From assembly GCA_022779465.1 (NCBI GenBank), contig JALFTB010000018.1, forward strand, positions 30,913 through 94,912: a DNA stretch of 64,000 bases. The letters run 5' to 3'. The stretch is from CAG-533 sp022779465 (GTDB lineage: Bacteria > Bacillota_I > Bacilli_A > RF39 > UBA660). Shown piece by piece: positions 25,883-34,205 of the stretch; the stretch's first letter is position 1; the number at the start of each line of letters is the position of its first letter. The notes beneath the pieces are model-generated. The model had not been told where the DNA came from and did not search any database. It worked only from the letters and a program-made list of their open reading frames with translations. The position numbers and the translations under genes are program-made.

Positions 25883-27780
25883 TATTGAGTTTCTTCAACA
25901 GTACTTGAAGTAGTTGTTGTAGTTGGTTTAACGACAGGATTGTTTTTACATACTTTAACATTTAAGGTCATTCCTTTTGTTATTAAAGTTCCTTTATGAA
26001 CGTTTTGACTTAGTATTTGATTATTCATACATGTTGTACTTTCTTGATATTCTTTGGTTAGAGTTATTTCTCTACCAGATACCCATGATTCTAAATAACC
26101 AATAGTGCTACCTACAAAGTTTGGCATCGTTTCATTTCTTTGACCAGTTGTATAAATCTTACCGATAACTGGTACTTTGTATTCTTCATTTACTGAGAAG
26201 TTAAATGTTTTAATTAAGGTTGGTTTAGTAATTTCTAGATTTTCTTTCATGGCTTTTACTATTTCATCTAAACTTTCTTTATTATATTGGAAAGTATACA
26301 TATTATAACCTTGGAATATTGTTAAATCATATCCTGTAAGATATGTTTTTTGGATGTTAATGAAATCGTTAGCTGAGAAGTTTTCACTTGTTATAATTGT
26401 TTTAAATACGTTATAGAAGTTTAATATTTCTTTTGGATCCATATTTGTATCAATGTTATTTGAAACAGCATTTAGTACTTTATAAAATGTGTTTACATCT
26501 CTTATTGTTTTAGCTTTATTAGCGATAGCTGTTACAACTGCTTGTTGATGTTCGATACGTTTAAAATCTGATAGTGCCCATTGGTGTCTATTACGAGCAT
26601 AAGCAAGAGCTTGTTCGCCATTTAAAGTTTTATTCTTACCTGGTTCGATAAATACTAAGTTGTTACCAAATTGACGATTTGAATTTTGTTCACAAATCTT
26701 TCCTTTACAATCTACTCTTAAATTTTTACTGAAATCTGGTTTATCAATATCCATTGTGATACCACCCAAAGCATTAACTAGAGCAACAACTCCTTTGAAG
26801 TTAATTTTTACATAGTAGTCGATATTAATATCTGTTAGGTTGTGAATTGTATCTATCATACATTTGGTACCATAAGCTGCTGCTGAATTTATTTTGTGTC
26901 CTTTATTATTGTTACATGCGATAGGTACATATGTATCTCTTGGAATACTAAACATAGTTGCAGATAATGTTTTAGGATTAAATGTTACTAACATGATTGA
27001 GTCACCATTAAATGCGGCGTTATTTGATAATCCATCATATTCAGAGTCTACACCAAGAAGTAATACAGTAAATGGTTCAGTTACAGATTTATTAGTTGAT
27101 TCTACTGTATCTTGATTATTTAATTTTTTACTAAATTCTGCTAATTCTACGGTATCTGTAGCAATATTTGCAAATTTTTCCGTTTCTCGATATTTAATTT
27201 TGTAGTTTGAACCAATAAAGATCGCATCAACTTTTTTATCGTATAAAGCTTCTAACAATTTATAATAATCTTCATAGTAAACTATTTTGTATTTTAAATT
27301 ATTTGTTGCAATATATTCTTGAGGTAAGGTATATCCTTCTATATCATTTTCATTTTTAATTAGTCCAATTGTTTTAATATTAACATCTTTTGATAGTGCG
27401 ATTAATTTTGTTGTGTATATAACTTTTTCTTTACTAGTATTATCTACAATTTGATAAGTTTTGTTGATGTAGTAATATGCAAATACGTTACCGACAGCAA
27501 ATATTAAGGTTAATATAGTTACTATGATTAATTTGGTATGCTTTTTAGTTATAAGAGTTGTTAATCCAAATATTAGATAAATAAATAAATAAATAAATAA
27601 TATTAAGATAATAATGGCTCTTATAAAGGTTTCGATACCGGCAAGTAAAAGAATACTATAAGATAGTAAACAAATGCTTATTAAATATAGTATAAATGTT
27701 ATATAAAAGGTTATTCTAAAACCTAATTTTGTTTTATGTAATTTTTTAAATAAATTTTTGAATTTTCTATTCTTTTTCAT
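25882..27780 (-). CDS. LytR-CpsA-Psr (LCP) protein with C-terminal PASTA-like domain
   Basis: LCP enzymes transfer teichoic-acid or capsular polymers from lipid carrier to peptidoglycan. The 632-residue protein has four membrane helices (about 22-115), then an extracellular region with a solute-binding-like segment (about 120-225). The LCP domain (about 235-470) has FTVLLLGVDS, DSIMLVTFNP, the MFSIPRDTYV core and the ALAYARNRH arginine. One PASTA-like unit follows (about 557-617, MPNFVGSTIGYLESW), then a Thr-rich tail. It is convergent with the upstream-strand gene, starts after AGGGTG, and a TATAAT lies about 30 bases before its ATG. A six-copy ATAA repeat lies in helix 2 coding. Confidence 0.92.
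   Translation of the reverse strand: MKKNRKFKNLFKKLHKTKLGFRITFYITFILYLISICLLSYSILLLAGIETFIRAIIILILFIYLFIYLIFGLTTLITKKHTKLIIVTILTLIFAVGNVFAYYYINKTYQIVDNTSKEKVIYTTKLIALSKDVNIKTIGLIKNENDIEGYTLPQEYIATNNLKYKIVYYEDYYKLLEALYDKKVDAIFIGSNYKIKYRETEKFANIATDTVELAEFSKKLNNQDTVESTNKSVTEPFTVLLLGVDSEYDGLSNNAAFNGDSIMLVTFNPKTLSATMFSIPRDTYVPIACNNNKGHKINSAAAYGTKCMIDTIHNLTDINIDYYVKINFKGVVALVNALGGITMDIDKPDFSKNLRVDCKGKICEQNSNRQFGNNLVFIEPGKNKTLNGEQALAYARNRHQWALSDFKRIEHQQAVVTAIANKAKTIRDVNTFYKVLNAVSNNIDTNMDPKEILNFYNVFKTIITSENFSANDFINIQKTYLTGYDLTIFQGYNMYTFQYNKESLDEIVKAMKENLEITKPTLIKTFNFSVNEEYKVPVIGKIYTTGQRNETMPNFVGSTIGYLESWVSGREITLTKEYQESTTCMNNQILSQNVHKGTLITKGMTLNVKVCKNNPVVKPTTTTTSSTVEETQ
27577..27600. repeat. Tetranucleotide microsatellite (ATAA x6) inside the LCP gene
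   Basis: Six exact tandem ATAA units encode LFIYLFIY at about residues 61-68 of the LCP protein. Loss or gain of one unit shifts the reading frame. Confidence 0.95.
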
Positions 27781-27840
27781 ACTAGCACCCTATTTTAGAT
27801 TATACTATAAATTTAAATATAAATAAAGAAATTTTAATGC

Positions 27841-27869
27841 AAAAAAAAACAAGTTTTACCTTGTTTTTT
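27841..27869 (-). terminator. Terminator of the YfhO-LtaS fusion gene (minus strand)
   Basis: AAAAAACAAG/CTTGTTTTTT 10-bp stem with A-rich left flank; read on the minus strand it ends in U residues, overlapping the stop at 27856. Confidence 0.8.
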
Positions 27870-30800
27870 TAGCAAAATAATCAGATTTGATAACGGCATC
27901 ATTTAATGACATTTTTCTTTTTACGATTGAATTATATTTTTGAAGTTTTTCATCGCTAATTTTTCTTCCTTTATAGTATTCACCATTTGTTACATAAGTT
28001 TGACCATTATACCAAGAACCATCTGGGAAGAATACTAATGGGTCATAATCATTTGATAAGATATCTCTACCAATATAATTATTTGGATAATATGTAATTC
28101 CGAATAAATTTAAAATTGTTGGAAGAATATCTAATTGTGAATTAACATTTTTTACAGTTTTCTTAATTTCACCATTATGATAAATCATAAATGGAGTTTT
28201 ATTAATAAGATTTGTATCTGTTTCTTTATATTCGTCTAATAAACTTTTATTTTCAAGAGTATAAACATAATGATCTGAGAATAAAACTAATACAGTGTTT
28301 TCCATCATGTTCTTTTCTTTTAATGTTTCTAAGATTAAATTTAACATATCATCTGTTTCTTTTGCTTGAATTTTTAAACATTCATATTCAGTTAATCCTT
28401 GTTTATCTGTTAACATTGGACATGTACCTTTTGTTGTTTTGTAAGGCATGTGTGCAGAATAAGTAATTATATATGATAATGTTTTTTTATTTGGATTAAA
28501 TATTTTTTCATTAAATGTTTCATTTTTTATTAATTCGGTATCTAACCAGAATTCATTATTTTCATAGATACCTAAATCTTTTAAACCGTTATATGAGTCA
28601 TAACCAAATGCTTTATAATTAACGCCTCTAGAATAGTACTCTGATGAGTTCATATGGAAAGCATTTACTTCATATCCTTGTTCTTTAAATAGATTTGCAA
28701 GAGAGTAAGCATAGGTATTTCTACTGAATGTATAAGCACTTTGATTGTAATTGTAAGCACTTGAGTAACCAGTATTAACCATGAACTCTGAATTAAATGT
28801 TGAACCACCACCTGATGTATAACTAAAATGCTTTGTAAAGTTAATAGAGTTTCTAGATAGTTTATAGAAAGTTGGCATGATATTTTTATCTAGTAAGAAA
28901 TCATCAACACTTTCAAGTTGCACTATAATTAAATTTTTATCTTTAAAGATGCCAGTATATTTATTTGTTTCACTTTGTTTTAAATCTTTAAAGTTATCAT
29001 TTAAAACTTCTTCTTCTTGTTTAGATAATTTGGTATTATCTTGCATGAAATTGATGTAGAAGTTTCTTACGTTATATTCAAACATACCAGATACCATTAA
29101 ACTCTTATTGTTATCGTTATATGATGTGTATACACTTCTTGAATTACGCCAGTCATCCCATTCAACATTTTTACGTTGAGGTCCAAAACCAAATGGTAAA
29201 ATAAATTTTAATGTGATAAATATAATTATGATTAAAAATACTTTTAGACCATTAGTCTTTTTAACTTGATCGATTTTTTTAATACCTAATACAGTTAATG
29301 CAATACTTGCTAAGAAGATAATTATAATCCATAATGGAATATTTAATAAAACGGTAGATAAATAATCAGTTCCTTCACCCGCAACTTGCATGACACTATA
29401 ATCAAAGAATTCTTTAAAGTATGAGAAATATATACTATGAACTAAGAACATTATTAATGAGAATATATAGAAAACAAAATATATAATTTTTCCTATAATA
29501 CCTTTTATGTTTTTAGTTAATGTTAAGATAAATGTAATCCATACTAATGAGAATATATTTGGCATTGGATTGAACCAGTGATAATAGTTGATTTGATTGT
29601 TGTAGAATAATCTAAGTGATAAATCTAATATAAATAGTGATGCTCCAAGCAGAAGATATCCTTTGTTATTCTTAACAAATTTTTTTATATTTAAATTTAA
29701 TTTTTTTATACATGATTTAATTTTATTGCCAATTTTTTGATATTGTTTTTTGTATTTATTGTAGAAAATTATTGGAATAAATAATACTAATCCAAGTAAT
29801 GAAAGATATTTTCCAGTTTTAAATAATGGAGGATTATAAGTAATTTCTACTTTATGGGTTCCTTGAGTTATTTTAGCTCCGATAAAGGCTGTGTCAGTTT
29901 TAACTAAATCAGCTTTTTCTCCATCGATATAAATCTTATATCCTTTTTTCTCATATGGAAGGGTAATTTTTAAATATCCATCATTTTGAACGTTGATTGT
30001 GCCGCTTATATATGAATCAGTTAATTTTTCTTGATCAATAACTAATTCATCAATGTTTGTATTTAAATTTTTAATTGTGTTGTAGTCAATTGTATAAAAT
30101 TCTAGATCACTTATATCAAATTCGTCATTTGTAAATTCAATGTTTATTGTTTTTAGTGGTTCGTTTGATGATAATACGTATTCAAATGTATTATTGTTAT
30201 TGTTGTATTTCCATTTATCACATGAAAGGGCATTTGTAACACCATTTATTGTGATGTTTGAACTACAAGCATATCCACTCTTAGCTTTATTCATATTGAA
30301 TTTGATTATTAAAATTTGATTTTTAATTGGGGTTTTTAGTTCGATTTCAGCATTAGCATTTTTACCAGCTTTAATAATGTAATGACCATCTTTTTTAGAG
30401 TATTCTAAATTGTTTATTTTATTTATTTGATATTTTCCAGTATATTTTTTTATTGTTTTATTTTTATAAACGTTTTCTAAACTTTCATCAACTATAACGT
30501 AGTTTAATAATGCATCTAATGTTTCTGGATATGTTAAGTTTTCAAATTCTCTTTGACTCATTACTTTATTTGAAGCATAAGCAATGGGTAAGACATTTTC
30601 ATTTTGATAAAGATTAATATTGTTTTCACTTTTAATTTTGGTGTAACCGATCGGAACATTATCGCTTGATGAAACAATATATTTTGTGCCACTATAGATA
30701 TCAAATAATATATTTGGAGTATCTGTTAAGGTTGTATTATCGCGGTTTATTTCTTCAATTTGGAAATATTCTCTCATGAATTTAAGATAGTATTTATTAG

Positions 30801-32241
30801 AAGTTGAAGAATAAATTGATGAACGATAACCGTTGTAAGTTTTATTTGGTGTATAGATGGTATTGTCTAAAATACTAGTTCTATATAAATTGTTATCTTT
30901 AATATTTGTAAGATTATAATATGCTTGATCATTAATATTTTTGATATCACTTATTTTAAGATAATGTTCATTATATGAACTGATAGATGCAGTTGCAATT
31001 GTTATTAAAATAATAGGAATATAAATTAATTTTGGATGTTTATTTGATAGATATAAAGTTATTGTTACTAAAACTATATCTATTAATAAAAGTGGTAAAT
31101 TATTTACTTTTAAGGCTCCTAATATAATAAATAAAGAAATAATTAGTGAATATATTATTGTCTTTTTAATGTTAATTTCTTTTTTAGAGATTTGATTTAA
31201 CAAGTTAGCAACGGTTAATATGGCTACTGGTAAAAATGGTATAAAGCATTTGCCATCAACGTACATTAATCCGTTTAATAAATAACTACTTGCGGGAATA
31301 AACATAAATAAAGACATAATAATTGCTAAGAAAGTATTACTTTTTTTCTTTGATAAAAATAAGTTAACAATAGAAATTATATATATAAATGTTACTCCCC
31401 AAGAATAATAACTACTATAGAAAGTTTTATTAAAATTACTAAATGGAATTAATAATTTTAAATAATTGATTGATTCAGCTACATTAGTTGACATTCTTCC
31501 TCTTGATAAAGCATAAATTGTTGGAAGTAAGATAATAGCAGATAATAGTATAGATATTATTACATAATACATTATTTTAAATAATGATTTAAATGATTCT
31601 TTTTTAGTTTCAAGAATTTTGTATATTGTATAGATGCCAGTAATTATTATTCCTGAAAAACTAAAATAGTAATTTGTTAATATTAATAATAAGGAAGAAA
31701 TAATTAAAGGTATAGGTTTTTTCTTTTCTATATATAAATCGACACTTCTTAAAGCTAATAACATAAATGGCATATATATTACAAACATAATATGTCTATG
31801 ACATTGATATATATATGTTGAATTTAAAATTAACATTAGGGTACTAATGAAAGCTATTTCACTATTATATTTATTATTAATCCATTTATAAAATAGGATA
31901 GATGAAGCAGTTATTGATAAGAAAACTGCTATTAACATGTATATATACATAGGTATAAATGGTAATAAATAGGAAAGTAAAATTATAGGACTTAGTAAAC
32001 CATAGTATGTAAAATAGAATATGTTTTGTCCCATTCCTAGATTTAAAGCTAAATGAGGAATAAGATGTCCTGTTTTATAAAACATATTTCTAAAATATTC
32101 GGTAATTACTATGTGTTGATTTGCCCAGTCTATTTCTGAACCAAAAATGTATCCTTTACATAATAAATAAATTATGAACCCGATTGGTATAATTAATGTT
32201 AATAATATATATAAATAATCCTTTTTATTTAACTTTTTCAT
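27856..32241 (-). CDS. YfhO-type glycosyltransferase fused to an LtaS-type lipoteichoic-acid synthase
   Basis: A 1461-residue membrane protein combining two envelope enzymes. Residues about 1-860 match the YfhO/GT-C family: about 12 helices, the acidic first extracellular loop EIDWANQH near 37-44, and a large extracellular beta region (about 430-840). Residues about 870-1050 are five further helices. The end (about 1075-1420) is a sulfatase/LtaS domain: metal Glu in IIVQLESVDD near 1109, catalytic Thr in GGGSTFNSEF near 1147, HMNSSEYY, the His of ITYSAHMPY and metal pair in FSDHYVY. LtaS polymerises glycerol-phosphate from phosphatidylglycerol; YfhO-type enzymes add sugars to LTA. I start at ATG 32241 because GAGGTG precedes it and the longer frame lies upstream of the likely transcription start. 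Confidence 0.9.
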   Translation of the reverse strand: MKKLNKKDYLYILLTLIIPIGFIIYLLCKGYIFGSEIDWANQHIVITEYFRNMFYKTGHLIPHLALNLGMGQNIFYFTYYGLLSPIILLSYLLPFIPMYIYMLIAVFLSITASSILFYKWINNKYNSEIAFISTLMLILNSTYIYQCHRHIMFVIYMPFMLLALRSVDLYIEKKKPIPLIISSLLLILTNYYFSFSGIIITGIYTIYKILETKKESFKSLFKIMYYVIISILLSAIILLPTIYALSRGRMSTNVAESINYLKLLIPFSNFNKTFYSSYYSWGVTFIYIISIVNLFLSKKKSNTFLAIIMSLFMFIPASSYLLNGLMYVDGKCFIPFLPVAILTVANLLNQISKKEINIKKTIIYSLIISLFIILGALKVNNLPLLLIDIVLVTITLYLSNKHPKLIYIPIILITIATASISSYNEHYLKISDIKNINDQAYYNLTNIKDNNLYRTSILDNTIYTPNKTYNGYRSSIYSSTSNKYYLKFMREYFQIEEINRDNTTLTDTPNILFDIYSGTKYIVSSSDNVPIGYTKIKSENNINLYQNENVLPIAYASNKVMSQREFENLTYPETLDALLNYVIVDESLENVYKNKTIKKYTGKYQINKINNLEYSKKDGHYIIKAGKNANAEIELKTPIKNQILIIKFNMNKAKSGYACSSNITINGVTNALSCDKWKYNNNNNTFEYVLSSNEPLKTINIEFTNDEFDISDLEFYTIDYNTIKNLNTNIDELVIDQEKLTDSYISGTINVQNDGYLKITLPYEKKGYKIYIDGEKADLVKTDTAFIGAKITQGTHKVEITYNPPLFKTGKYLSLLGLVLFIPIIFYNKYKKQYQKIGNKIKSCIKKLNLNIKKFVKNNKGYLLLGASLFILDLSLRLFYNNQINYYHWFNPMPNIFSLVWITFILTLTKNIKGIIGKIIYFVFYIFSLIMFLVHSIYFSYFKEFFDYSVMQVAGEGTDYLSTVLLNIPLWIIIIFLASIALTVLGIKKIDQVKKTNGLKVFLIIIIFITLKFILPFGFGPQRKNVEWDDWRNSRSVYTSYNDNNKSLMVSGMFEYNVRNFYINFMQDNTKLSKQEEEVLNDNFKDLKQSETNKYTGIFKDKNLIIVQLESVDDFLLDKNIMPTFYKLSRNSINFTKHFSYTSGGGSTFNSEFMVNTGYSSAYNYNQSAYTFSRNTYAYSLANLFKEQGYEVNAFHMNSSEYYSRGVNYKAFGYDSYNGLKDLGIYENNEFWLDTELIKNETFNEKIFNPNKKTLSYIITYSAHMPYKTTKGTCPMLTDKQGLTEYECLKIQAKETDDMLNLILETLKEKNMMENTVLVLFSDHYVYTLENKSLLDEYKETDTNLINKTPFMIYHNGEIKKTVKNVNSQLDILPTILNLFGITYYPNNYIGRDILSNDYDPLVFFPDGSWYNGQTYVTNGEYYKGRKISDEKLQKYNSIVKRKMSLNDAVIKSDYFAKKTR

Positions 32242-32260
32242 AAACACCTCGACTGCAAGA

Positions 32261-32289
32261 ATTATACCATTTTTGGTTTTCTCATTCAA
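32261..32289 (-). promoter_or_regulatory. Promoter of the YfhO-LtaS gene
   Basis: On the minus strand TTGAAT, 17 bases, TATAAT with TG one base upstream. The transcript begins inside the nominal longer open frame, supporting the shorter protein start. Confidence 0.75.
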
Positions 32290-32326
32290 TTGTATTGTGT
32301 TAAACTATAGTTAAGTAGGTGGTAAG

Positions 32327-33244
32327 ATGAAAAAATTAATAAATGGCAATAAAGTTTTAGTTATAAGTCATGAAGACGATATAGATGGTTTAGGTGGAGT
32401 TATTCTAGGTTATTTGGCTTTTAAAGACGTTGATTATATGTTAATACACATTAAAGAACAAACTGAAATTGTTGATTTTGTAAAAAATAGTAATTATGAA
32501 AAAGTGTTTATAACTGATTTAGGTTTAGATGATAAAATAGCAGATGAGATTAATGAATTAGGAATGAATATTTTACACTTCGATCATCATGAAACCAATG
32601 TGTATGCTAGTAAATATGCTTTTTCTACAGTTGAAATTCAAAGAAATGGAATTGGTACTTGTGGAACAGAATTGTTTTATTTGTACTTGAAAGAAAATAA
32701 TTTACTTAAAGATAATGCTTTGATAAAAAGATTTATTGAAGATACAAGAGCATATGATAATTGGGAATGGGTGAAAAATAAAAATATTGAAGCTAATGAT
32801 TTAAATAAATTATTTAGTATTGTTGGAATTGATAACTATATTAGCAAAATGGTTGTTAAATTAAGAAACAACAAAAAAGATATTTTTGATGAAACTGATA
32901 AATATTTAATAGAGTTACATACTCAGGAAGAAAATGAATTAATTGAATTATCTGATAAATCTTTAATTATTAGAGAAAAAGATGGATTAAAATTTGGAAT
33001 TGTATTTGGTAATAAGTTCTTTAGTATAATAGGTAATACTTTATGTAATAGACATCCAGAATTAGATTATATGTTATTAATAGATCCACTTAATATGAAA
33101 GTTAGTTTAAGAAGCGTTAGAATTGATGTTTCTAAAGTTGCGGAATCATATGGTGGTGGCGGACATAAATATGCTGCTGGGTTCAGTTTAAATGAAGAAA
33201 AATTTAAATCTTTATTAAAAATTATAATTAATAGTGATAAATAA
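32327..33244 (+). CDS. DHH-family phosphoesterase (oligoribonuclease/pAp-phosphatase, NrnB-like)
   Basis: A 305-residue Mn-dependent phosphoesterase. The N-terminal DHH domain has SHEDDIDGLGG (about 14-24), ITDLGLDD, and the name-giving HFDHHET near 85-91. The C-terminal DHHA1 domain ends with GGGGHKYAAGF near 280-290, which binds RNA or nucleotide ends. The layout matches nanoRNase NrnB and cyclic-dinucleotide-linear-product hydrolases. It is divergent from the YfhO-LtaS gene (85 bases between the starts) and followed by a terminator. The exact substrate is not decided by sequence. Confidence 0.88.
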   Translation: MKKLINGNKVLVISHEDDIDGLGGVILGYLAFKDVDYMLIHIKEQTEIVDFVKNSNYEKVFITDLGLDDKIADEINELGMNILHFDHHETNVYASKYAFSTVEIQRNGIGTCGTELFYLYLKENNLLKDNALIKRFIEDTRAYDNWEWVKNKNIEANDLNKLFSIVGIDNYISKMVVKLRNNKKDIFDETDKYLIELHTQEENELIELSDKSLIIREKDGLKFGIVFGNKFFSIIGNTLCNRHPELDYMLLIDPLNMKVSLRSVRIDVSKVAESYGGGGHKYAAGFSLNEEKFKSLLKIIINSDK

Positions 33245-33267
33245 ACATTCATATAGAATGTTTTTTT
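33243..33267 (+). terminator. Terminator of the DHH gene
   Basis: AAACATTC/GAATGTTT stem with a 5-base loop and seven T. Confidence 0.82.
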
Positions 33268-33287
33268 CATACAATAAAATGGGTGAT

Positions 33288-33515
33288 ATGGTGGATAGTA
33301 CTATTATAATGATAGTTGGTTTTATTGTATCTCTAATTGCAATTGTAACTCCGATAGTAAAACTTAATACTAATATAACTAAACTTAATATGACTATGAC
33401 TTGTTTAAATGAAGCAATGGAAGAAGTTATTAAAAATATAGATAATCATGAGAAGAGAATCATATACTTAGAGAGTATAGTTAAAGGAGGTACTGATGGA
33501 GATTACAATTCCTAG
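33288..33515 (+). CDS. Small TM-plus-coiled-coil protein, phage hemolysin XhlA-like
   Basis: A 75-residue protein: one N-terminal membrane helix (about 6-28), then a helix with heptads (MTCLNEAMEEVIKNIDNHEK) that looks like a coiled coil. ATG 33288 follows GGGTGAT directly; GTG 33291 and ATG 33279 are alternatives. It overlaps the next gene by 20 bases. This pair resembles the XhlA-holin pairing of phage lysis modules; family membership is inference. Confidence 0.55.
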   Translation: MVDSTIIMIVGFIVSLIAIVTPIVKLNTNITKLNMTMTCLNEAMEEVIKNIDNHEKRIIYLESIVKGGTDGDYNS

Positions 33516-33741
33516 TATTATAACTTTTGTCACACTTATTATGGGTATGATAAGTAAAAAGTTTAGTATTATGAATAGTAAACATATACCATTTCAAAAT
33601 GTTTTAATAGGTATAGTATCTGGTGTATTAGTTTTTTTAACTGATTTAGAACCAAATATTTTAAATGCTATTATTACATGTTTGATTGCATCACTTGGTG
33701 CTGGTGGATTATATGATACTATAAAAGCCAAAAGTAAGTAA
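33496..33741 (+). CDS. Phage-type holin family protein
   Basis: An 81-residue membrane protein with helices at about 8-24, 34-50 and 55-75, a basic C-terminus, and the hydrophobic-Gly pattern LIASLGAGGLYDTIKAK seen in small phage holin proteins. Holins open the membrane for endolysins. AAAGGAGG lies eight bases upstream. No other phage gene is adjacent; the nearest hydrolase is the LysM amidase at 24175. Confidence 0.6.
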   Translation: MEITIPSIITFVTLIMGMISKKFSIMNSKHIPFQNVLIGIVSGVLVFLTDLEPNILNAIITCLIASLGAGGLYDTIKAKSK

Positions 33742-33765
33742 AAGGGATTCGTCTCTTTTATTTTG
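33740..33765 (+). terminator. Probable terminator after the holin-like gene
   Basis: AAAGGGA/TCTCTTT stem (one G-T pair) with a TTCG loop and T-rich tail. Confidence 0.6.
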
Positions 33766-33767
33766 AC

Positions 33768-33825
33768 TTGACAATTGAATGAGCATTCAACTATAATTGT
33801 AATAGTTGAGTAAGTGTTCAACTAT
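33768..33825 (+). promoter_or_regulatory. Promoter and double ArsR operator of the metal unit
   Basis: TTGACA (33768-33773), 18-base spacer, TATAAT (33792-33797). The spacer holds the perfect repeat TTGAATG-AG-CATTCAA (33775-33790). A second repeat ATAGTTGA-N8-TCAACTAT (33802-33825) follows. TTCAACTAT occurs twice, and its complement once. Both fit ArsR/SmtB-type sites. Confidence 0.85.
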
Positions 33826-33835
33826 GGAGGACGTT

Positions 33836-34198
33836 ATGACAAAGAATGAATTTGTTTGTGATTGTAATATAATACATGAAGATAGAGTTAGTAATGTTAA
33901 AAAGAATATTCCAAATGAATATACTTTTAATGATTTAGCCGATCTTTTTAAATTAATTGGTGATACTACAAGATGTAAAATTTTATTTACTTTAGATAAT
34001 AATGAAATGTGTGTGTGTGATATTGCAAATGTTCTTAGTATGACTAAGTCAGCTGTATCACATCAGTTAGCTACTTTAAGAAGAAGTGGTGTTGTAAAAT
34101 GTCGTAAAAGTGGTAAAGAAGTTTATTATACTTTGGATGATGAACATATAACAAAATTATTTGAAATTGGCTTAGAACATATAAGCCATAGAAGATAG
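33836..34198 (+). CDS. ArsR/SmtB-family metal-sensing repressor (CadC-like)
   Basis: A 120-residue winged-helix repressor. It has an N-terminal CDC cysteine pair (residues 7-9) and the ELCVCD-type site EMCVCD near 61-66 in the recognition region, as in the CadC/CmtR group that senses Cd, Pb or Zn. The recognition helix is SMTKSAVSHQLATLRRSG near 75. Start at ATG 33836 after GGAGG; an upstream extension would run through its own operator. The next gene is the metal-exporting ATPase. Confidence 0.92.
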   Translation: MTKNEFVCDCNIIHEDRVSNVKKNIPNEYTFNDLADLFKLIGDTTRCKILFTLDNNEMCVCDIANVLSMTKSAVSHQLATLRRSGVVKCRKSGKEVYYTLDDEHITKLFEIGLEHISHRR

Positions 34199-34205
34199 GT
34201 GGATT

